A stretch of DNA of 64,000 nt from Amycolatopsis balhimycina FH 1894 (lineage in GTDB: Bacteria > Actinomycetota > Actinomycetes > Mycobacteriales > Pseudonocardiaceae), in NCBI RefSeq assembly GCF_000384295.1, contig NZ_KB913037.1, positions 6,573,533 to 6,637,532 on the forward strand, written 5' to 3'. Each line of letters starts with the position of its first letter. Position 1 is the stretch's first letter. The notes under the pieces were generated by a model. It was given only the letters and a program-made list of their open reading frames with translations, searched no databases and had not been told where the DNA came from. The position numbers and the translations under genes were made by a program. Positions 58,431 to 64,000 of this stretch are shown here, one piece after another.

Positions 58431-58496
58431 TGATTGCCCCGCCGCCCTCGGTGATCACATGCTTTCTCCGACGCCAGGCCTCGACGAGGAGGAAGA

Positions 58497-59156
58497 ATGC
58501 GTACCAAGAACCGCTTCAGGGTGTTCGCCGGTGGGGCCGCGCTCGCGGTGATCGCCGCGTTGGTGCCCGGGGTGGCGCGAGCCGATACCGTCATCACCAC
58601 CAACCAGACCGGCACCAACAACGGGTATTACTACTCGTTCTGGTCCGCCGGTGGCGGCTCGGTCTCCATGACGCTCGGCTCCGGCGGCAACTACCGCACG
58701 AACTGGAGCAACGTCAACAACTTCGTCGCCGGCAAGGGCTGGAGCAACGGCAGCCGCCGGAACGTGAACTACTCCGGCAGCTTCAACCCCTCCGGCAACA
58801 GCTACCTGTCGCTCTACGGCTGGACGTCCAACCCGCTCGTCGAGTACTACATCGTCGACAACTGGGGCAGCTGGCGGCCGACCGGGACCTACAAGGGCAC
58901 CGTGACCAGCGACGGCGGCACCTACGACATCTATATGACCACCCGCTACAACGCGCCGTCCGTCGAAGGGAACAAGACCTTCAACCAGTACTGGAGCGTG
59001 CGGCAGCAGCGGCGGACCGGCGGCACCATCACCACCGGCAACCACTTCGACGCCTGGGCCCGCGCCGGCATGCGGCTCGGCAGCTTCAACTACTACATGA
59101 TCCTTGCGACGGAGGGTTACCAGAGCAGCGGCAACTCCAACCTGACGGTGGGCTGA
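58497..59156 (+). CDS. Secreted GH11 endo-1,4-beta-xylanase
   Basis: The predicted protein is 219 aa; GGAGGAAG precedes the ATG. A Sec signal peptide ends at about residue 29 (VARA). The single GH11 beta-jelly-roll has nucleophile E116 in [12 protein letters not shown] and acid/base E206 in [11 protein letters not shown], with the thumb region near 150-165 ([11 protein letters not shown]). There is no CBM. It hydrolyses xylan outside the cell. The stop is 2 nt before the start of the deacetylase gene, so the two are one operon, as with xlnB/axeA-type pairs of streptomycetes. Confidence 0.95.
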   Translation: MRTKNRFRVFAGGAALAVIAALVPGVARADTVITTNQTGTNNGYYYSFWSAGGGSVSMTLGSGGNYRTNWSNVNNFVAGKGWSNGSRRNVNYSGSFNPSGNSYLSLYGWTSNPLVEYYIVDNWGSWRPTGTYKGTVTSDGGTYDIYMTTRYNAPSVEGNKTFNQYWSVRQQRRTGGTITTGNHFDAWARAGMRLGSFNYYMILATEGYQSSGNSNLTVG

Positions 59157-59158
59157 CC

Positions 59159-59836
59159 ATGCGACCTCGCAGCACCTTGCCGGCCGCCGCCGCGATGGCC
59201 GTGGCGGCGATGGCCGTGGCGGGGACCGTCGCCGTCACCCCGGCGCACGCCGCGACGTGCAACGGGTACGTCGGTCTCACCTTCGACGACGGGCCGTCGA
59301 ACGCCCACACCCCGGCCCTGCTGAACGCGCTGCGGCAGAACGGGTTGCGGGCCACCATGTTCAACGAGGGCCAGTACGCGGCCGCGTACCCGGCCCAGGT
59401 CCGTGCCGAGGTCTCCGCCGGCATGTGGGTGGGCAACCACAGTTACACCCACCCGCACCTGACCCAGCAGAGCCAGGCGCAGGTGGACTCCGAGATTTCC
59501 CGGACCCAGCAGGCGATCTCGGCGGCCGGCGGCGGCACGCCCCGGCTGTTCCGCCCGCCGTACGGCGAAACGAACGCGACAGTCCAGGCGGTGGAGGCGA
59601 AGTACGGCCTCCGGCAGATCATCTGGGACGTCGACTCGGGAGACTGGAACAACGCGAGCGTCGACGCGATCGTCGCGGCCAACGCCCGGCTCACGAACGG
59701 GCAGGTCATCCTGATGCACGAATGGCCGGCCAACACCCTGGCCGCGATTCCCCGGATCGCCCAGACGCTGAGCAGCCGCGGGTTGTGCTCGGGGATGATC
59801 TCGCCGCAGACCGGGCGGGCGGTCGCCCCAGGCTGA
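59159..59836 (+). CDS. Secreted CE4 polysaccharide deacetylase, probable acetylxylan esterase
   Basis: The predicted protein is 225 aa with a signal peptide ending near residue 31. The CE4 NodB motifs are all present: TFDDGPS (catalytic base D43, metal D44), H94-SYT-H98 (metal), RPPYG, DVDSGDW and LMHEW. CE4 enzymes remove acetyl groups from xylan, chitin or peptidoglycan; the operon with a GH11 xylanase favours acetylxylan. It is short, without the CBM often attached to AxeA enzymes. Confidence 0.9.
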   Translation: MRPRSTLPAAAAMAVAAMAVAGTVAVTPAHAATCNGYVGLTFDDGPSNAHTPALLNALRQNGLRATMFNEGQYAAAYPAQVRAEVSAGMWVGNHSYTHPHLTQQSQAQVDSEISRTQQAISAAGGGTPRLFRPPYGETNATVQAVEAKYGLRQIIWDVDSGDWNNASVDAIVAANARLTNGQVILMHEWPANTLAAIPRIAQTLSSRGLCSGMISPQTGRAVAPG

Positions 59837-59843
59837 CAGGAGC

Positions 59844-59880
59844 GGTGGTGCGGCGGTTCCGGTGCCGCCGCACCACCTTT
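59844..59880. terminator. Bidirectional terminator after the xylanase operon
   Basis: GGTGGTGCGGCGG and CCGCCGCACCACC are perfect 13-bp arms around an 8-nt loop, followed by TTT. It lies between convergent genes. Confidence 0.85.
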
Positions 59881-59881
59881 C

Positions 59882-60568
59882 CTAGTTCACGTACCAGTCG
59901 ACGCGCGCCGAGGTTTCAGTGAAGGTATAGAGATCCGCGCACACCGTGTGGGTCACCAGAAGCCCCGTGTCGCGGCAGAACCGTTCGATCCTCCGGTCGC
60001 CGGCCGACGGCGCGGGGATGAAGTCGCGGGCCGTGAGGTGCGCGCGCAGGACGTCGGCGGCGTAGTCGCCGGTGACGGCCATTTCCCGCCAGCAGTTGCC
60101 GGAACCGCAGCCGATGCTCTCGACGATCCGCAGCTGTGCGGGGCCGGGTGACACGCCTTCGTCGCCGGGCGGGGCCTCCCATTCGGAGAACAGGACGCCG
60201 CCGGTGACGACGAACCCGGCGACCACCAGCGCCGTCAGCCGGCCGGCGCCGCGCCGGGCGCCGATCGCGCACACCACCGCCGCCAGCGTCGTGTAGAGCC
60301 AGTAGACCTCGATCTTCGCCGGCACCCAGGGTCCGGACAGGTCCAGTTCGCGCGGAACCACGAACCAGGCCAGCAGCGCCAGCAAGACCAGCCCGACGAC
60401 CACCCCGTTCCGGGGCGACCGCGCCAGTGAGCACCACAGGAGGACGGGGACCAGGGCGAACACCGCCGCGAACGGCGCTTCCCGTGCGAACGCGGCGGCG
60501 ATGGTCACCGCCGTCACCACGAGCGCCCCGCGCCACCAGTGGGTCTTCACTTGCTCGGGGGTCAGCAT
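59882..60568 (-). CDS. Uncharacterised four-helix membrane protein with a C-terminal soluble domain
   Basis: The predicted protein is 228 aa. Hydrophobic segments lie at about 14-30, 33-48, 57-71 and 85-125 (one or two). The C-terminal ~100 residues (after FSEWEAPPGDEG) form a soluble domain with four cysteines (IGCGSGNCW, RFCRDT, TVCADL), probably outside the cell with disulfides. No family is recognised. It is divergent from an orphan response regulator. Confidence 0.65.
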   Translation of the reverse strand: MLTPEQVKTHWWRGALVVTAVTIAAAFAREAPFAAVFALVPVLLWCSLARSPRNGVVVGLVLLALLAWFVVPRELDLSGPWVPAKIEVYWLYTTLAAVVCAIGARRGAGRLTALVVAGFVVTGGVLFSEWEAPPGDEGVSPGPAQLRIVESIGCGSGNCWREMAVTGDYAADVLRAHLTARDFIPAPSAGDRRIERFCRDTGLLVTHTVCADLYTFTETSARVDWYVN

Positions 60569-60624
60569 CCCGCCATTGTCCTTGTTCCGGATAGCCTGCC
60601 CCGGGCAAGGGCGGAAGGGGGACC

Positions 60625-61311
60625 ATGGGGGAGCCGCGGGCCATCAGGGTGATCGTCGTGGACGACCGGGAGGCCGTGCGGGACGGCCTGGTCGCGCTGA
60701 TGGGCCTCCTCGAAGACGTCGAGGTCGCCGGCTCGGCGGCGGACGGCGCGCAGGCCCTCGAACTCCTCCGGCGGCTCGACCGGGTCGACGTCGTGCTGAT
60801 GGACCTGAACACGCCCGTCCTGGGCGGGGTCGAAGCGACCCGGCGGATCACCGGGAACCACCCGGACGTCGCCGTCGTGGTGCTGACGACCGGTTCGGAC
60901 GACGAGCCGATCGCCGGCGCGCTGGCCGCCGGGGCACGGGGGTTCCTGACGAAGGACGCGGGCCGCGGCGAGATCGGTGTCGCGCTGCGAGCCGTGGCGG
61001 CCGGGCAGCTGACGTTCGGCGCCGGCGTGTCGAGCCAGGTCGCGAGCCTCCTGCCCGGCGCGGCCGACCCGGTGGTGAAAGGCCTGCCGCGCAAGGAAGG
61101 CCTGCCGGGCGGGCTCACCGCGCGGGAGGCCGAGGTGCTCGGCCTGATCGCCGCCGGGCTGAGCAACGGGGAGATCGCGGCCGAGCTGTTCATCGGCGAG
61201 GCGACGGTCAAGACGCACATCAACAACGCGTTCGCCAAGATCGGCGTGCGCAACCGCGTCCAGGCGACGCGCTACGCCGTGGGGCACGGGCTGGCGCGGC
61301 CGCCGCGCTGA
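60625..61311 (+). CDS. Orphan NarL-type response regulator
   Basis: The predicted protein is 228 aa; GGAAGGGGG precedes the ATG. The receiver domain has DD (13-14), phospho-acceptor D60 (LMDLN), Thr in VLTTG and Lys in FLTKDAG. A linker (about 135-160) leads to a LuxR helix-turn-helix (LTAREAEVLGLIAAGLSN, EATVKTHINNAFAKIGV). No histidine kinase is adjacent, so its partner is elsewhere. The ABC exporter that follows is a possible target. Confidence 0.92.
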   Translation: MGEPRAIRVIVVDDREAVRDGLVALMGLLEDVEVAGSAADGAQALELLRRLDRVDVVLMDLNTPVLGGVEATRRITGNHPDVAVVVLTTGSDDEPIAGALAAGARGFLTKDAGRGEIGVALRAVAAGQLTFGAGVSSQVASLLPGAADPVVKGLPRKEGLPGGLTAREAEVLGLIAAGLSNGEIAAELFIGEATVKTHINNAFAKIGVRNRVQATRYAVGHGLARPPR

Positions 61312-61490
61312 TCCTCGTGAGGGCATCCGCGTCAAGGCAAGGCGAGGGTTAACCAGCGCGCAACCCGGACATTTCACCGGTCCGGCCACGGCCGGTCGGC
61401 TCCCGTTCCGCGTCAGTTCACTCGACGCGCCCGCCGCCGTCACTTGCGGTACCTAAGTTTCTCCGCGCAGGCCGGGAACGGAAGGGACCC
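61312..61490. other. Intergenic region before the second ABC-2 exporter
   Basis: 179 bases without a gene. It holds a CCGGTCCGGCC-type stem near 61377 and the exporter promoter, for which no certain -10 box was identified. Confidence 0.4.
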
Positions 61491-62405
61491 ATGGACGCAC
61501 CCTTGGCAGTGAGAGCGCGCGGGATCACCAAGTGCTTCGGGGACGTCGTCGCGCTCGACGGCGTCGACCTGGACGTGGCGGCCGGGCAGATCCACGGGCT
61601 GGCGGGCCCGAACGGCGCCGGCAAGACGACCCTGCTCGGCCTGCTGCTGAGCCTCGCCGTCGCCGACGAAGGCCGGCTGGAGATCCTCGGCACGCCGGTC
61701 GGGCGGGCGCTCGCCGCGCCCGCCGGCGTCGCGGGGTTCGTGGACGGCCCCGGCCTCTACCCCTCGCTCACCGCCCGGCAGAACCTCGCCGCGCTGGCCA
61801 GGCTCGGCGGCCACGTCGTCGGTGACGTGCTCGAAGAGGTCGGGCTCGCCGACGTCGCCGACGACCGGGTGCGCGGCTTCTCCCTCGGCATGCGCCAGCG
61901 GCTCGGCCTCGCCGCGGCCCTGCTCACCGAGCCGCGGCTGCTGGTGCTCGACGAGCCGGCGAACGGCCTGGACCCGGCGGGCAAGAAGCACGTCCACGGC
62001 GTCCTCGGCCGCCTCGCCGCGGCCGGCACCGCGGTGGTGCTGTCCAGCCACCGGATGGACGACCTCGAGGCACTGTGCGCGGAGGTGACGATCCTCGCGA
62101 CCGGCCGCGTGGTCTTCACCGGCCCGCTCGCCAAGCTGTCGGCGGAGAACGGCGAGCTCGCGTACCGGCTGCGCACCTCCGACCCGGCCGCCGCCCGGCG
62201 GGTGATCGCGGATACGCGGGGGATCAAGCTCGTCGACGCGCCACGGGATGCCGAGGGAGTGGTCGTGCGGGCGCTCGTTCCCGCGCTCGACGAACTGGTG
62301 CTGCGGCTGGGGCGGGACGGTGTCGCGGTGCGCGAGCTGGCGCCGGTGGTGTCGCCGCTGGAAGCCGCGTTCCTGGCTCTCACCGAACAGGGGAGCACCC
62401 GATGA
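61491..62405 (+). CDS. ABC-2 type exporter ATPase
   Basis: The predicted protein is 304 aa; GGAAGGGACCC precedes the ATG. Walker A GPNGAGKTTL, signature FSLGMRQRLGLA, Walker B LLVLDEPANGLDP and H-loop LSSHRMDDLEAL are complete, with a C-terminal extension as in antibiotic exporters. Its stop overlaps the permease start (ATGA). It is close kin to the ATPase at 24346. Confidence 0.93.
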   Translation: MDAPLAVRARGITKCFGDVVALDGVDLDVAAGQIHGLAGPNGAGKTTLLGLLLSLAVADEGRLEILGTPVGRALAAPAGVAGFVDGPGLYPSLTARQNLAALARLGGHVVGDVLEEVGLADVADDRVRGFSLGMRQRLGLAAALLTEPRLLVLDEPANGLDPAGKKHVHGVLGRLAAAGTAVVLSSHRMDDLEALCAEVTILATGRVVFTGPLAKLSAENGELAYRLRTSDPAAARRVIADTRGIKLVDAPRDAEGVVVRALVPALDELVLRLGRDGVAVRELAPVVSPLEAAFLALTEQGSTR

Positions 62406-63730
62406 CCACCGCCGTCGCCCGGCCCGTTCCCCTCGGGCGCACCTACCGGTTCGAGCTGGTCAAGCTCTTCGCCACCTGGCGCATCCGCCTGCTCATCCTC
62501 GCCTGCTGGCTGGCTCCCGCGATCTTCGTCGCGGCCGTCAGCGAACAGAGCTCGCTGCCCGTCGACACCCTCTTCGGTCGCTGGATGAACGCGACCGGCT
62601 GGGCCGGGCCGCTGGTGATGCTCGGCTTCGCGGGCACCTACGCCCTGCCGCTGCTCACCTCCGTCGTCGCCGGGGACGTGTTCGCCGCCGAAGACCGGCT
62701 GGGCACCTGGCGGCACCTGCTGGTGGCTGTCCGGTCCGCGAGCCGGCTCTTCACCGCGAAGGCCCTGGCCAGCCTCACCGTCCTGCTCGTGCTCGTCGCC
62801 GGGATGGCCGTCTCCAGCACCGCCGGCGGCCTCCTCACCGCCGGGAACCGGGCCCTGGTCGGCTTCGACGGCCACCTGCTCACTCCCGGCGACGCCGCCG
62901 GGCGGGTCCTGCTCGCCTGGGTCTGCGTGCTCGCCCCGACCCTGGCCCTGGCCGCACTCGGGCTGCTCGGGTCCGTCCTCGGGGGACGCTCGCCGATGGG
63001 GCTGCTGCTGCCCGCCGTCGTCGCGCTGGCGATGGCGCTCGCCCAGCTGCTGCCGCTGCCGGTCGCCGTCCGCCTCGCTCTGCCCAGTTACGCCTTCATC
63101 GCGTGGAACGGCCTGTTCACCGATCCCGGCCAGCTCGGCCCGCTGCTCGTCGGCGTGGGCGTCGGCCTGGCGTGGGCCGTGGCCGCGACGACGCTCGCGT
63201 ACCTGCTGTTCGTCCGGCGGGACTTCACCAACTCGGCCCACGACGGCTCGGGGCGCCGGACGCTCGCCGCGCTGCCCTTGGTCGCGCTCTTCGCCGTGAC
63301 GGCCGGGATCATCGCCGCCGCGACGCCGTCCCTGGGGTCCGGGATCGACCAGGACAAGGTGCAGCGGTCGGTCGCGACGGCGTTCGCCCACCTCTACCGC
63401 CTCCAGACCGCGCAGCTCGGCCGCCCCGACGTCACCGAGGCGCGGCTGGCGGCCACGGCCGCGTGCACCAAGGGCGACGGCCTGATCGCGGCCGAAGGGC
63501 CGGGGAACGACTGGCGGTGCGTCGTCTCCTGGCACCTTCCCGGCGTCGACGCCACCGGGACCGCCATCTACCAGCTCGACGTCACCTCGGACGGGCGGTA
63601 CGTCGCCGACGGCGACGGGCCGAAGGAAGTGAACGGCTACTTCCAGGTACGGACCCCGGCGGGGGACCAGCCCAACCCGCTCTGGCAGTTCGACGCCAAC
63701 GTCGAGCTGCTCTCCTCCACGAAGGGATGA
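62402..63730 (+). CDS. ABC-2 exporter permease with C-terminal extracytoplasmic domain
   Basis: The predicted protein is 442 aa. Residues 1-280 carry six hydrophobic segments of an ABC-2 permease (GDVFAAEDRLGTWRHLLV coupling loop). After another segment (about 290-308) come ~130 residues without hydrophobic stretches, including two cysteines (TAACTKGD, WRCVVSW) and a beta-rich pattern ending VELLSS. That tail is predicted to face outward and is unusual for ABC-2 permeases. The stop overlaps the next start (ATGA), so three genes are coupled. Confidence 0.85.
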   Translation: MTTAVARPVPLGRTYRFELVKLFATWRIRLLILACWLAPAIFVAAVSEQSSLPVDTLFGRWMNATGWAGPLVMLGFAGTYALPLLTSVVAGDVFAAEDRLGTWRHLLVAVRSASRLFTAKALASLTVLLVLVAGMAVSSTAGGLLTAGNRALVGFDGHLLTPGDAAGRVLLAWVCVLAPTLALAALGLLGSVLGGRSPMGLLLPAVVALAMALAQLLPLPVAVRLALPSYAFIAWNGLFTDPGQLGPLLVGVGVGLAWAVAATTLAYLLFVRRDFTNSAHDGSGRRTLAALPLVALFAVTAGIIAAATPSLGSGIDQDKVQRSVATAFAHLYRLQTAQLGRPDVTEARLAATAACTKGDGLIAAEGPGNDWRCVVSWHLPGVDATGTAIYQLDVTSDGRYVADGDGPKEVNGYFQVRTPAGDQPNPLWQFDANVELLSSTKG

Positions 63731-64000
63731 GCCCCATGCAGGTAGCACGCCGCAGACGGCGGGCCGGGAAGGACCGCCGCGTCCGGCACCGGTTCCGCTT
63801 CGCGACCGCCGGTTCCGCCACGCTCGTGCTGGTCGCCACCGGCACCGGGGTCGGGGTCGCGTCGACGCAGCAGTTCGGGCACGACCAGGTCGGCCAGGTC
63901 ACCGGCCAGGGCCAGGTCGTCGCCGCCGACCAGTACATCGACCCCATCGGCGACCGGCTCGTCGTGCCGGGCGGCAAGATCATGGCGTCCTCGGCCAGCC
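63727..64000 (+). CDS. Secreted protein cut by the window end, possibly a YncE-like propeller/phosphatase
   Basis: The first 91 codons are present (ATG overlapping the permease stop; an ATG at 63736 is also possible). A very basic N-terminus (RRRRRAGKDRRVRHRFRF) and hydrophobic segment (about 29-45) form a signal or anchor. The sequence DQYIDPIGDRLVVPGGKIM resembles the start of YncE family propeller proteins fused to alkaline phosphatase domains in actinomycetes, a weak impression. It is co-translated with the ABC exporter. Confidence 0.55.
   Translation, partial: MSPMQVARRRRRAGKDRRVRHRFRFATAGSATLVLVATGTGVGVASTQQFGHDQVGQVTGQGQVVAADQYIDPIGDRLVVPGGKIMASSAS

Noticed and set aside
1..64000. tRNA/rRNA genes, insertion sequences and attachment sites
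   Set aside because: No cloverleaf with a TTCRANNC arm, no transposase or integrase motif and no flanking direct repeats were recognised by eye; a dedicated search was not possible.

Overview
The window is high-GC DNA whose gene set is typical of a filamentous actinomycete. The best guess is Pseudonocardiaceae, probably Amycolatopsis or a close relative. This rests on SARP/AfsR-type regulators, an Scr1-type XRE regulator with DUF397 partners, secreted plant-biomass enzymes, Tat-exported flavoproteins, and several genes with a TANNNT box 6-7 nt before the start codon (leaderless transcripts). The genus is an inference. No rRNA, tRNA, CRISPR array, transposase or integrase was seen. It reads as a chromosomal arm with accessory metabolism.

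1-14.6 kb: the end of a secreted F5/8-FN3-FN3-sugar dehydrogenase; a PfkB kinase divergent from a GH4 phospho-glycosidase (which has a possible leaderless small upstream ORF); an SDR lacking its Tyr/Lys pair; a cytochrome P450 remnant; a Tat-exported KstD-like flavoprotein; a tetR-amino acid dehydrogenase-LLM monooxygenase operon; an epoxide hydrolase fused to a mycothiol-type DinB domain beside a divergent TetR; and a secreted DUF11 protein.

14.6-29.6 kb: an S1 protease, an alpha/beta hydrolase, a giant LuxR (LAL) regulator, a YceI pair, a rhomboid protease, a dihydropteroate synthase homologue, a HemK-like methyltransferase, an RseB/LolA-like protein with an ABC-2 exporter, a lipase, a 21-bp repeat array, a MarR/EamA pair and an MBL hydrolase.

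29.6-34.7 kb: a mannose-family PTS operon (IIB, a IIC-IID fusion, IIA) coupled to an intracellular ceramidase-like hydrolase and ending against a GntR/HutC regulator. Two TTGACA promoters, each followed by an ATACTGGT operator, precede it. With the GH4 enzyme and PfkB kinase near 3 kb it suggests uptake and cleavage of a phosphorylated glycoconjugate. This is the strongest candidate for an undescribed system.

34.7-46.6 kb: a SARP/NB-ARC/TPR regulator facing a thioesterase-fold protein without its catalytic serine, a solitary Shedu-type (DUF4263) nuclease, an orphan solute-binding lipoprotein, and a complete Liv-type ABC importer (livG-F-H-M-K) followed by TetR.

46.6-64 kb: a two-component system divergent from a MacB-type ABC exporter; a second SARP regulator whose upstream region carries heptamer repeats at 11-bp spacing; two degenerate class III cyclase-like proteins bracketing two DUF397 proteins and an Scr1-type regulator, with a shared GTTA-S-GGTAAC palindrome; a xylanase and an acetylxylan esterase-type deacetylase; an orphan response regulator; and an ABC-2 exporter whose permease has a large extracytoplasmic tail, followed by a cut-off secreted protein.

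Four long dispersed palindromes, three of them between convergent genes, probably act as bidirectional terminators and form sequence families.
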